Assembly: GCA_002454165.1 (NCBI GenBank)
Contig: DKIG01000050.1
Span: 1 to 48,831 of the forward strand
DNA length: 48,831 bases
Direction: 5' to 3'
From: Gammaproteobacteria bacterium UBA6724
GTDB taxonomy: Bacteria; Pseudomonadota; Gammaproteobacteria; Pseudomonadales; Azotimanducaceae
The number at the start of each line of letters is the position of its first letter. Within the stretch, counting starts at the first letter, position 1. Both the position numbers and the translations under genes were made by a program. Below the pieces are notes generated by a model. It was not told where the DNA came from, ran no database searches, and was given only the letters and a program-made list of their open reading frames with translations. Below are positions 27,750-36,503 of the stretch, piece after piece.

Positions 27750-28457
27750 TCAGGAAAGTCTAAGGGGTTTCGCGCTATAAATGCCTCTGCCGTTCTGCTC
27801 ATGTGTATCGCCAGGTTCAACTATTTCTGGCAGGAAGGTGCAAGAATTCATGTCCGGGGGCAAACAGGCTATGCCAAAGGTCGCCAATGCCTTCGCCGTT
27901 TCCCTGAGGGGCAGACCGGCAACATTGGTAGCGCTACCATTGATAGCCGTGACAAACATTGACCCACCTCCCTGTATGCCATATCCACCAGCCTTATCCT
28001 GGGGCTCACCGGTATTCCAGTAACGCAGACTCTCCGCAACAGAAATAGCCCTGAACTTCACAGTCGTCTTGACATGGAAACTGTCTGCCCTGCTTCTGTC
28101 TTGTACAGTGACACCAGTAATGACCAGATGTTCTCGTCCCGATAGAGCCTGCAACATCTCTGTGGCCTGTTCTTTTAAGCGGGGTTTACCCAGTATTTTC
28201 TCGTCTAGCACTACTGCAGTATCAGCAGCCAAAATGACGGCTACAGGTGCTCTCAGGTTGAATTCCGTAGCGACATATTCTGCAACAGCAGAGGCTTTCG
28301 CCCGAGACAACCGCGTGACATAATCAACTGGTGATTCAAGGTGCTGTCTTGATTCATCCAGGTCCGGCTTGTATTGAACAAACTTCAGTCCAAGTTGATT
28401 CAGCAACATAACGCGTCGCGAGGAGCTACTGGCGAGTATCAGTTGCTTGTCCACCAT
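27750..28457 (-). CDS. maf: Maf-like nucleoside triphosphate pyrophosphatase
   Basis: About 235 residues, a Maf/HAM1-fold house-cleaning enzyme that hydrolyses non-canonical or dTTP/UTP-type nucleotides. Signatures: ILASSSSRRVMLLNQLGLKF, DLDESR, LAADTAVVLDEKILGKP, and the C-terminal INGSATNVAGLPL. The start is set at ATG 28457 by homology; the frame stays open to 28583, which would overlap mreD. Standard neighbour of mreD. Confidence 0.93.
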   Translation of the reverse strand: MVDKQLILASSSSRRVMLLNQLGLKFVQYKPDLDESRQHLESPVDYVTRLSRAKASAVAEYVATEFNLRAPVAVILAADTAVVLDEKILGKPRLKEQATEMLQALSGREHLVITGVTVQDRSRADSFHVKTTVKFRAISVAESLRYWNTGEPQDKAGGYGIQGGGSMFVTAINGSATNVAGLPLRETAKALATFGIACLPPDMNSCTFLPEIVEPGDTHEQNGRGIYSAKPLRLS

Positions 28458-28480
28458 CGTCTCGTCCAGAGCCTCAGTGT

Positions 28481-28990
28481 TTAACTGACACTGTCCCATC
28501 GTCGCAGACTGTGAAGTATGAGAAATACCAGGGGCCACAAGAGCGCACCAGAGAGAACCGACATAAAATTCCACAGGCTCCAATGCACTGTTCCAGTAAT
28601 AGATTCTATCCCGTCGTTGATTAACTGATTCAGCAACAGCATGACAAAGACTACCAATATCATCTGCCCGATGTTGAACATTCGCAACCGCTGATGAAAA
28701 CCAAGCGCAATAAATACAATGACAATCAGTGCCAGTGCGTGTTGTCCGAACAGACTGTCCAGCAACACATCCATCATCAGCCCGACTATCCAGGCGGTCA
28801 GCAAGCCGATTTTATGGGGGCAGGCGATGACCCACCAGAACATGACCAAGGCAACCCAGTTGGGCCTGAGATAGCCCAACTCTGGCGGTACAGAATCAGG
28901 CAAGGGTATGATAGATAACACCATTGCCAGGAAAACACTAAGGACGAGAACAACATATTCTCTGATCTTAAAATCATTCATTGCTGTCAT
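28481..28990 (-). CDS. mreD: Rod shape-determining protein MreD
   Basis: About 169 residues and five to six TM helices, an inner-membrane component of the elongasome. Family pattern in LPDSVPPELGYLRPNWVALVMFWWVIACPHKIGLLTAWIVGLMMDVL and LFGQHALAL. ATG 28990 or ATG 28981 are both possible; each overlaps the 3' end of mreC slightly. Confidence 0.94.
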   Translation of the reverse strand: MTAMNDFKIREYVVLVLSVFLAMVLSIIPLPDSVPPELGYLRPNWVALVMFWWVIACPHKIGLLTAWIVGLMMDVLLDSLFGQHALALIVIVFIALGFHQRLRMFNIGQMILVVFVMLLLNQLINDGIESITGTVHWSLWNFMSVLSGALLWPLVFLILHSLRRWDSVS

Positions 28991-29846
28991 TTCCAGCGTC
29001 TGATTTCGCCGATACCTTTGCCCTTTTGTCCTCATTGAGGACCAGTAACATCCACCTGCTCCGATGCAGTTTCGCCGTTGGTTTCACTATGACCCGTATA
29101 AAGGATTTCCTCGGTTCAAACACCACCTGCTCAACAACGCCCACCGAATAGCCGACAGGAAATCGGTCACCTAGTCCAGAGGAAAAAAGCAGATCTCCGA
29201 CATGGATATCTGCCGTGTATTTCACATCGCGTAATTCCAGTTGCTGATCAATTCCGGTGCCCTGGGCAATCAATCTGAGATCATTCCGCAACAGTTGTAC
29301 GGGGATTGAGTGATTCTGATCGCTAATGAGCAACACCTGACTTGAATATCCACTGACCGCTATGACCTGCCCCATCACGCCGCTGGAATCCAGAATCGCC
29401 TGCCCAACAAACACACCATCCTCCGCACCCTGGTCAATCACCACTACCTGCCGTTCCGGATCTGGGTTAACGCCGATCACTTCTGCGACCCGAACCTTGT
29501 AGTCTAACCTGATAGTAGCGTCCAGCAGATCGCGAAGTTTCTTGTTCTCGGCAAGGAGTGCTTCCATCTTCCTGCTCTTTATTTGAAGATTTTCAACTGT
29601 GTTTTCCAGACTAAGGATGCGCTCTCTCGTATCCTCTTTGGAACTGAAAAATGATGTCAGGCTATTGACACCTCGCCGCGGCAGATCCGCGGCAAGCACC
29701 ACGGGCGTAAGCAGAAGTGTTAGTGTGGAACGAGGCTGCTCCAACCAGCCAGAAAGATAATCAACATTTATGAGGACCAGGGACAAGATACTCAAAACAA
29801 GTAGCTTGCGATCCAGGGCTTTATTTTTGAAGAAGATCAGATTGAT
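28974..29846 (-). CDS. mreC: Rod shape-determining protein MreC, probable AUC start
   Basis: A bitopic elongasome scaffold: N-terminal TM helix, coiled coil (RERILSLENTVENLQIKSRKMEALLAENKKLRDLL) and beta-barrel domains (VVVIDQGAEDGVFVGQAILDSSGVMGQVIAV). The first conventional start in frame is TTG 29795, but this cuts into the TM helix and has no Shine-Dalgarno. Reading the frame upstream gives INLIFFKNKALDRKLLVL, which aligns without gaps to the start of E. coli MreC (MKPIFSRGPSLQIR). An in-frame stop lies at 29864-29862 and no ATG, GTG or TTG lies between it and TTG 29795. AGGA 8 bases upstream of ATC 29846-29844 suggests an AUC start; a sequencing error or ATG-to-ATC mutation is the alternative. 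The gene identity is certain, the start is not. Confidence 0.9.
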   Translation of the reverse strand: MNLIFFKNKALDRKLLVLSILSLVLINVDYLSGWLEQPRSTLTLLLTPVVLAADLPRRGVNSLTSFFSSKEDTRERILSLENTVENLQIKSRKMEALLAENKKLRDLLDATIRLDYKVRVAEVIGVNPDPERQVVVIDQGAEDGVFVGQAILDSSGVMGQVIAVSGYSSQVLLISDQNHSIPVQLLRNDLRLIAQGTGIDQQLELRDVKYTADIHVGDLLFSSGLGDRFPVGYSVGVVEQVVFEPRKSFIRVIVKPTAKLHRSRWMLLVLNEDKRAKVSAKSDAGNDSNE

Positions 29847-29934
29847 AAGAAGTATCCTGGTTCACTCGTCGGCACACTTGTGGAACCTGTAATGGACTAG
29901 GCATCTCCGTTGAACAATCAATCAATCTGCCAGG

Positions 29935-30972
29935 CTAGAATCCGATGTGCTTGTTCCTGCTCATCATCTCAAGTGCCTTCCCGCCACCTCGTACCACACA
30001 GGTCAACGGTTCCTCAGCGATGATAACAGCAACCCCTGTCTCGTTGGATATCAACTCATCAAGTCTTCGTAGCAAAGACCCGCCACCGGTAAGCACTAGA
30101 CCGGTTTCAGCAATATCTGATGCCAGTTCAGGCGGCGTCAACTCCAACACATCTTTCACCGTCTGAATGATCGCTGACAGAGGCTCCCGCATCGCTTTGT
30201 GTATTTCATTGCTGGTCAGCGTAAAGGTTTTAGGTACGCCTTCAGCCACATGCCGCCCTCGCACATCAATTTTTCGCTCCGCACCCTTGGGATCTGGCAG
30301 TGCCGTGCCGATATCCTGTTTAATTTGCTCCGATGTATGGTCGCCAATCATGCAGCCACGGGTTTTCCGTACATAAGATACGATCGTTTCATCAAATTTA
30401 TCCCCGCCAACCCGAATGGACTGGGCAGAGACGACGCCATTGAGTGAAAGAACAGCGACCTCGGTAGTGCCGCCACCTATATCCACCACCATCGTCCCCA
30501 CCGCCTCATGTACCGGCATATCCGCACCGATTGCCGCCGCCATGGGTTCCTCAATCAATATCACATCTCTTGCACCAGCACTGAGCGCAGACTCCCTGAT
30601 AGCCCTTCGCTCAACCTCCGTTGACTGACAGGGAACACAGACCAGGATTTTGGGACTAGGTCTAATGAAGCTGTTCTGATAAACCTTGCTGATGAAGTGC
30701 TGGAGCATCCGCTCCGTAACCTGGAAATCGGCGATGACACCATCCCGCAGAGGACGAATAGCCGTAATGTCACCAGGGGTTCTACCGAGCATGCCCTTCG
30801 CTTCAGTACCGACAGCAATGACATTCTTTTGATTAGTACTGGTGTTGCGGATTGCCACCACAGAGGGTTCGTTGAGCACAACCCCCTGACCCTGCACATA
30901 TATCAGCGTATTTGCCGTGCCCAAATCAATTGAAAGATCGTGGGAAAACATACCTCTGAATAGCTTAAACAT
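29935..30972 (-). CDS. mreB: Rod shape-determining protein MreB
   Basis: A 345-residue bacterial actin that directs cylindrical cell-wall growth. Actin-fold motifs: DLSIDLGTANTLIYVQG (phosphate 1), VVDIGGGTTEVAVLSL (phosphate 2) and GLVLTGGGSLLRRLDELI (adenosine). It is the first gene of mreB-mreC-mreD-maf-yhdP; about 70 bp separates it from the in-frame stop that precedes mreC, and its promoter should lie in 30973-31050. Confidence 0.98.
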   Translation of the reverse strand: MFKLFRGMFSHDLSIDLGTANTLIYVQGQGVVLNEPSVVAIRNTSTNQKNVIAVGTEAKGMLGRTPGDITAIRPLRDGVIADFQVTERMLQHFISKVYQNSFIRPSPKILVCVPCQSTEVERRAIRESALSAGARDVILIEEPMAAAIGADMPVHEAVGTMVVDIGGGTTEVAVLSLNGVVSAQSIRVGGDKFDETIVSYVRKTRGCMIGDHTSEQIKQDIGTALPDPKGAERKIDVRGRHVAEGVPKTFTLTSNEIHKAMREPLSAIIQTVKDVLELTPPELASDIAETGLVLTGGGSLLRRLDELISNETGVAVIIAEEPLTCVVRGGGKALEMMSRNKHIGF

Positions 30973-31052
30973 CCTACTTAATTACCCTCAAATCTGTCAG
31001 GAAAAACCATTATCATCACCCAGCTATCATTTAGATTCCGAGTAACGCGACT

Positions 31053-31253
31053 TTACCATTTATGGCGCATTTTATACAGTCCCTGTATGATGCCAACACA
31101 TTCTGGACTTTTCAGGCATTCCTTGTGCGAGTGCTTGCCCAGATAGAGCTTGCCCAGAAGAGCCATCTCATCAGCAGTCTTGTCAATCTGCGAGGTAAAA
31201 GGCAAGATACGGGTGCCGATATCTCCCCCGCAAGTTATATCTAACCACAGCAT
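31053..31253 (-). pseudogene. Possible gene remnant or small unknown protein upstream of mreB
   Basis: A 66-codon frame on the mreB strand, with codon use like the surrounding host genes (ctg-ggc-aag type) and a protein-like sequence (ILPFTSQIDKTADEMALLGK ... GLYKMRHKW). I do not recognise it. Its ATG at 31253 lies at the first base pairs of the restriction-modification gene on the other strand and has no Shine-Dalgarno. It may be the 3' end of a gene interrupted when that gene arrived; a genuine small protein is the alternative. Confidence 0.3.
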
Positions 31254-34233
31254 GAGCAGCCAATTTATCTACACCTATCACGCCGAACTGGAAACTCTGC
31301 GCGCGCGCAGCGGTTCGGAAAATGAAAGCGTGTTGCGTGCCGCTTTTCAAAAATGCCTGACGCAATATTGTCGCCGAATGGATTTTACGCTGGCGCCAGA
31401 ATTGGGATATAAGAATGTCTACCCCGACGGCACTGTCATTGATGCGATGCGCATACCCAGAGGCTATTGGGAAGCGAAAGACATCAAGGACGATATTGAC
31501 CGGGAAATCAGCAAAAAAATAAAAAAGGGCTATCCCACCACCAACATCATTTTTGAAAATACCCTAACCGCCGTGCTGATCCAAAACGGCGATGAAACAC
31601 ATCGGACGCCGATGTCCGACGCCCAATCTCTTGACCGCCTCATCACCAGTTTCCTCGCATACGAGTTGCCATTCATCGCCGATTTTCGCCAAGCCGTTGA
31701 GCAGTTCAAGGAAGACTTGCCGCATGTGCTGGAAGCGTTGCGCCAGACGATTGACCAATCGCATCACGAAAATTCCACCTTCCGCCAAGCCGCCGAGGAG
31801 TTTTTACAATTGTGTCAAAAGACCATCAACCCGGCAGTGGAAGCCGCGGATGTGCGCGAAATGCTGATTCAACATATCTTGACCAAGGACATTTTTTTGA
31901 AGGTGTTCGGCGAAGATCAATTCCATAAGGAAAACAATATCGCCAACCGTCTCGACCATCTTGAAGAAACTTTTTTCATCGGCAGTACCCGCCGTGCGAT
32001 GGTGGATCGCTTGAAAGGGTATTACAGCACCATCACCGTGGCCGCCGCCAGCATTGAAAGCCATCAGGAAAAGCAGAAGTTTCTGAAGGCGATTTATGAA
32101 AGTTTCTACAAGGTCTATAACCCCAAAGCCGCCGACCGTCTCGGCGTGGTTTACACGCCGAATGAAATCGTGGACTTCATGATCAAGGCCGCGGATGAAT
32201 TGGTGCATACACATTTTGGCCGCCGTCTTTGCGACAAAAATGTGCAAATCCTTGACCCCGCCGCCGGCACCGGCACCTTCATCACCGACCTCATTGAGTT
32301 TATTCCCAAGGCGCACCTTGCGCATAAATACGAACACGAAATACACGCCAACGAAGTCGGCATCCTGCCGTATTACATCGCCAACTTGAACATTGAATAC
32401 ACCTACAAACAAAAAACCGGCGTCTATAAGGAATTCCCGAATATCTGTTTTGTTGACACGCTGGACAATCTTTCTTTTGCCGGACGCAAGGGACAGGTTG
32501 ACTGGGTCGGCTCCCTGAGTCATGAAAATCTGGCGCGCGTCAAAAGACAAAACGAGAAGCGCATCTCGGTCATCATCGGCAACCCGCCATACAACGCCAA
32601 TCAGCGCAATGAAAATGACAACAACAAAAACCGCGAATACCCGGGTATAGACGCGCGCATCAAGGACACCTACATCAAGCAAAGCACCGCGCAAAAAACC
32701 AAGCAATACGACATGTATAAACGGTTCATCCGTTGGGCGTCCGACCGCTTGGACGAGGATGGCGTGCTGGCGTTTATCACAAACAGGTCGTGGCTTGACG
32801 CGAAACAAGATGACGGATTTCGTCAAACCGTTCGCAATGAGTTCAGCGAAATATACGCCCTGGACTTGGGCGGCGACATACGAAAAATGCCCGGTGCGCA
32901 AAATGTGTTTGGGATTATGACCGGCGTTGCCATTGGATTTTTTGTGCGCCGAAAAGATGCGGACGGATGCGAAATCTACTATCACGCGCGCGGCGATTAT
33001 GAATCCGCCGAGGATAAACTGGCGTTTCTGTCCGCCACCGCTTTTTCCGAGATTGATTTTGAGCACATCGTTCCTGACCAAAAACATAACTGGTTGGAAC
33101 AAACGGATAATGATTTTGATGAACTCCTTTGCTTGGCGAACAAGCAGACAAAACGCGCCAAAATGGAACGCCCAAGCGATGCCAGCGCGGTCTTCAAATT
33201 ATTTTCGGCAGGTGTGGCAACGAACCGTGATGAATGGGTTTATGATTTTGATAAAAATAATCTTTGCAAGAAGGTGAGGTTTTTTTCTAAAACTTATAAC
33301 GGATTTATAGGGAACGCCAATGAGGAACACAACACAATTATTAAATGGAGTAGAGATTTACGCAATGAATTCAGGAGACGCAAGCCCATAGTCGTTAGCA
33401 AAAATTCTTCCATCGCTTCGCTTTATCGACCCTTCACAAAGAAATTCCATTTTGCTAATTTTGTAATGAATGATGTGCTTACAAAGAATCATTTTGAAAC
33501 GTTTGGCCAGCAACTCAACCAGAAAAACAAAGTCATTTGTTTCAATACGAATCGCAAAAACTTTTATGTTTTGGGATGCGCCGCCTTGCCAGACCTCCAC
33601 TTTACTGGCGACACTCAATGTCTTCCGCTTTACCGTTATATTGAAAAAGGCAATCGCCACAGCAACATCACGAAATGGGGAGTGCAGCAATTTCAGGATC
33701 ATTACGCCACCAAAAAAATCACCGCCGAGGATATTTTTCACTACACCTACGCCGTGTTGCACAACCCCGCCTACCGCGAAAAATACGCCGTCAATCTCAA
33801 ACGCGAATTTCCGCGCCTGCCGTTTTATGATGATTTTGCGCAATGGACGGCCTGGGGAAAAACGTTATTCGAACTTCATGCGGGCTTTGAAAATGAACCG
33901 CCGCATCCGCTAAAACGCCGCGATCAAAAATGCGAAGCCGGGGATGCAAAACTAAAAACCGACAAGGCGCGCGGCGCAATTATCCTTGACGAGCAAACCG
34001 AACTCGCGGGCATTCCGTCCGCCGCCTGGGACTACCAACTCGGCAGCCGTAGCGCGCTGGAATGGGTGTTGGATCAATACAAGGAAAAGAAGCCGCAAGA
34101 CCCGACCATCCGCGAAAAATTCAACGCCTACCGATTCTCTGACCACAAGGAGCGCGTCGTCGTCCTGCTTGGCAAAGTGTGCGCGGTCAGCGTCAAGACC
34201 ATGAAAATCATCAGTGAGATGCGCGGGGAATAA
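31252..34233 (+). CDS. Type ISP-like restriction-modification protein (nuclease-methyltransferase-specificity)
   Basis: A 993-residue single-chain protein from ATG 31252 (MSSQFIYTYH); the frame is open from 31150. Near the N-terminus, a PD-(D/E)xK-like nuclease motif is visible: Asp64 and Glu74-Ala-Lys76 in VIDAMRIPRGYWEAKD. After a helical region come adenine-methyltransferase motifs: YTPNEIVDFM, motif I DPAAGTGTF (335-343) and motif IV NPPY (444-447). The C-terminal half resembles the type ISP specificity/target-recognition domain. The Walker motifs of a superfamily 2 helicase, present between nuclease and methylase in LlaGI/LlaBIII, are not visible, and the protein is about 600 residues shorter than those. 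Codon use (many GCG, CGC and GAA-AAA) differs from neighbours, suggesting horizontal transfer. It may cut, or only methylate. Confidence 0.85.
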   Translation: MSSQFIYTYHAELETLRARSGSENESVLRAAFQKCLTQYCRRMDFTLAPELGYKNVYPDGTVIDAMRIPRGYWEAKDIKDDIDREISKKIKKGYPTTNIIFENTLTAVLIQNGDETHRTPMSDAQSLDRLITSFLAYELPFIADFRQAVEQFKEDLPHVLEALRQTIDQSHHENSTFRQAAEEFLQLCQKTINPAVEAADVREMLIQHILTKDIFLKVFGEDQFHKENNIANRLDHLEETFFIGSTRRAMVDRLKGYYSTITVAAASIESHQEKQKFLKAIYESFYKVYNPKAADRLGVVYTPNEIVDFMIKAADELVHTHFGRRLCDKNVQILDPAAGTGTFITDLIEFIPKAHLAHKYEHEIHANEVGILPYYIANLNIEYTYKQKTGVYKEFPNICFVDTLDNLSFAGRKGQVDWVGSLSHENLARVKRQNEKRISVIIGNPPYNANQRNENDNNKNREYPGIDARIKDTYIKQSTAQKTKQYDMYKRFIRWASDRLDEDGVLAFITNRSWLDAKQDDGFRQTVRNEFSEIYALDLGGDIRKMPGAQNVFGIMTGVAIGFFVRRKDADGCEIYYHARGDYESAEDKLAFLSATAFSEIDFEHIVPDQKHNWLEQTDNDFDELLCLANKQTKRAKMERPSDASAVFKLFSAGVATNRDEWVYDFDKNNLCKKVRFFSKTYNGFIGNANEEHNTIIKWSRDLRNEFRRRKPIVVSKNSSIASLYRPFTKKFHFANFVMNDVLTKNHFETFGQQLNQKNKVICFNTNRKNFYVLGCAALPDLHFTGDTQCLPLYRYIEKGNRHSNITKWGVQQFQDHYATKKITAEDIFHYTYAVLHNPAYREKYAVNLKREFPRLPFYDDFAQWTAWGKTLFELHAGFENEPPHPLKRRDQKCEAGDAKLKTDKARGAIILDEQTELAGIPSAAWDYQLGSRSALEWVLDQYKEKKPQDPTIREKFNAYRFSDHKERVVVLLGKVCAVSVKTMKIISEMRGE

Positions 34234-34308
34234 GCCAATGTTAGACAAGTTGCCTTGCGGCCCGACTTTATCCGCAACCTGAAACGGACACATCAAATCT
34301 TAAAAAAT

Positions 34309-34465
34309 AACCGCTTAACGACCACTGTATATGCACTAAGCAATTTTCAGGGCTTGCTGAGATTGTTCATCACCATAGCCGTCTTATCTGTAATATCTGA
34401 AATAGAAGTTATTAGATCAGTATAAATAGGGGGAAATTCTTCAATCTGCGCTTCGTTAAGCGGTT
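34309..34465. repeat. Perfect 13-bp inverted repeats bounding a 157-bp segment
   Basis: AACCGCTTAACGA (34309-34321) is the exact reverse complement of TCGTTAAGCGGTT (34453-34465). Short A-runs flank both outer sides. This is the shape of a miniature transposable element or a decayed insertion; no transposase and no clear target-site duplication are visible. Confidence 0.5.
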
Positions 34466-34484
34466 GGTTTTTGTGCCGTTCAAT
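34347..34484 (-). pseudogene. Start-less C-terminal gene fragment
   Basis: An open frame of 45 residues with no ATG, GTG or TTG at its head, between a TAA at 34487-34485 and TGA at 34349-34347. The peptide looks protein-like (NQPLNEAQIEEFPPIYTDLI ... TAMVMNNLSKP). I cannot assign a family. Probably a decayed gene end; chance is the alternative. Confidence 0.25.
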
Positions 34485-34731
34485 TTAGAGTTTTAGAACT
34501 CACTGATTATAAGCGGCAGTCGCCAGTGATGACTGCCACAAAATTCCATAGAACTGTTCCAAACATGATTGATAATTATGTTTCTTCTACTGCCATTTGA
34601 TCACCTGCTCATTTAAAATGAGCCGTAAGAGAAGCCTTAGTCTTTCAGCATTATCACTATGTTTTATGATGGTTTTTTAAATTCTTGCACTAAGGTCTAT
34701 ACTCAGCATTAGATATTGTTACGGAGCCTGT

Positions 34732-36423
34732 ATGAACAAGTGGCTGATCGTTGCTGGCATGGTTGTCGGGTTGGGTCTGCTCGGATATATGTTTCGTATT
34801 GAACTGATACTTCAGGGTATCGGCACGCTAAGGAAGTATCAGAATGAAATAGGCGACTATCGGGAAATCAACTGGTCCAAAGCGGAAAACAACAGCAAGC
34901 AGGCTAATCAATCACAGCCTCCAAAACCCAATATTGTACTGATTCTGGCTGACGATCTCGGTTGGAATGATTTGACATTCAACGGTGGCGGCGTGGCAAA
35001 TGGTAGCCTGACCACAGCCAATATTGATGCCATCGCCCGGGAAGGGGTTTGGTTTAGAAACGGCTACTCGGCGAGTGGTACCTGCGCGCCATCTCGTGCG
35101 GCACTGATGACCGGCAAGTATCCGACCCGCTTCGGATTTGAGTTCACCCCCACACCCGACGGCATGTTGCCGATGCTGGCACGCATCATGGAAGCGAACG
35201 GAATATCGGGGCTCAAGCCCATCACCCACTTTGATAAAGCCCATGATACCTCGTCCAAGAACTATCTGCCGTTTGATGAAATGGGATTACCCACAGAGGA
35301 GACCAGTCTTGCGGAGGCACTCAGGGAGCATGGCTACCATACGGTCCACATCGGCAAGTGGCATCTTGGCCAGGCCAATGGTATGTCGCCGCGTCAGCAG
35401 GGGTTTGATGAAAGTCTGTTGCTGGCAAGTGGACTCTACCTGCCAGAAGACGACCCGAATGTCGTCAACTCCAAGCAGGACTATGATCCTATTGACCGCT
35501 TTCAGTGGGCAGTTTACCAACACGCAGCCAGTTATAATGGCGGGGAGAATTTCCAGCCAGGAGGATATCTGACTGATTATTACACTGACGAAGCAGTCAA
35601 GGTTATTCGCAACAACAGGGACCGACCCTTTTTCCTGTACCTTGCCCACTGGGCACCCCACACACCCTTGCAGGCACTTAGTGCCGATTATGATGCCCTG
35701 TCTCATATAGACGACCACAAGTTGCGCGTCTATGCCGCCATGATCAGGGCACTGGACCGTAGCGTCGGCAAGGTGATGCAAGCCCTGAAAGAAAATGGCA
35801 TTGACGACAATACGCTGCTTCTGTTTACCTCGGACAATGGCGGTGCCGGTTATGTCGGCATCCCGGAAGTGAACCGTCCCTTCAGAGGTTGGAAGATCAG
35901 TTTTTTCGAGGGCGGCATACATGTTCCTTTCTTTGCGCGATGGCCTGGGGTAATACCTGCTGGCAGAGTATTTGATAAACCAGTGCACCACTTTGACATC
36001 TTCGCGACTGCGACCGGTGCCGCGGGTATTCCGATGGACCCCAACCTGGATGGTGTCAATCTCTTACCTTTTGTGACCAAGGAGGGCACCGACCCGTCAG
36101 AGGATAGTCCGGAGCCCCACGATGCGTTGTTCTGGCGTGGCGGGCATTATCAGGTAGTGCTCGCCGAGGGCTGGAAACTCCAGAAGACCGGGCGTCCAGA
36201 CAAGACCTGGCTGTTCAATCTGTCATCCGACCCTGAAGAACGAACCAACCTCGCCGACAAATACCCGGACCGGGTCAAAAAACTGCTCGCACTACTTGAT
36301 GCCCACAACCTCAGACAGACGCCCCCTGCCTGGCCCGCACTAATGGAAGTCCCGATTCTTATAGACAAGACCTCAGACCTGGACTATGCCAGCGGGGATG
36401 AATACATTTACTGGCCCAACTAA
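34732..36423 (+). CDS. Membrane-anchored arylsulfatase-type sulfatase
   Basis: A 563-residue sulfatase of the alkaline phosphatase superfamily. One N-terminal hydrophobic helix (IVAGMVVGLGLLGYMF) anchors or exports it. Metal-binding NIVLILADDLGWND (Asp74, Asp75), the formylglycine site CAPSR (Cys118 to Arg122) and HIGKWHLG are intact, as is the C-terminal LLFTSDNGG. It should be active only if a formylglycine-generating enzyme converts Cys118; none is recognisable in this window (see the FGE-like protein at 38.8 kb, which lacks the needed cysteines). The substrate is unknown: arylsulfates or sulfated glycans are the usual options. Confidence 0.93.
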   Translation: MNKWLIVAGMVVGLGLLGYMFRIELILQGIGTLRKYQNEIGDYREINWSKAENNSKQANQSQPPKPNIVLILADDLGWNDLTFNGGGVANGSLTTANIDAIAREGVWFRNGYSASGTCAPSRAALMTGKYPTRFGFEFTPTPDGMLPMLARIMEANGISGLKPITHFDKAHDTSSKNYLPFDEMGLPTEETSLAEALREHGYHTVHIGKWHLGQANGMSPRQQGFDESLLLASGLYLPEDDPNVVNSKQDYDPIDRFQWAVYQHAASYNGGENFQPGGYLTDYYTDEAVKVIRNNRDRPFFLYLAHWAPHTPLQALSADYDALSHIDDHKLRVYAAMIRALDRSVGKVMQALKENGIDDNTLLLFTSDNGGAGYVGIPEVNRPFRGWKISFFEGGIHVPFFARWPGVIPAGRVFDKPVHHFDIFATATGAAGIPMDPNLDGVNLLPFVTKEGTDPSEDSPEPHDALFWRGGHYQVVLAEGWKLQKTGRPDKTWLFNLSSDPEERTNLADKYPDRVKKLLALLDAHNLRQTPPAWPALMEVPILIDKTSDLDYASGDEYIYWPN

Positions 36424-36503
36424 TGATCTGTGCAAACTTTCATTCTCCATGACTGTCTATAACGCGCTATTCAATTACACCCTAATCAAATAATTGGAGC
36501 CCA

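Larger units (their letters stand above)
34234..34731. other. Intergenic region with inverted repeats and a gene fragment
   Basis: About 500 bp without an intact gene between the restriction gene and the sulfatase. It holds a 13-bp inverted repeat pair, a start-less minus-strand reading frame, and a hairpin (GGCAGTC 34515-34521 with GACTGCC 34531-34537). Its last part should carry the sulfatase promoter; the sulfatase ATG has GGAG about 6 bases upstream. The DNA is AT-rich compared with flanking genes. Confidence 0.6.

Noticed and set aside
31804..33102. 432-codon frame opposite the restriction gene
   Set aside because: It is antisense to a gene with clear methylase motifs and its own translation is repetitive in V/F/H without domains; it is a codon-bias shadow.
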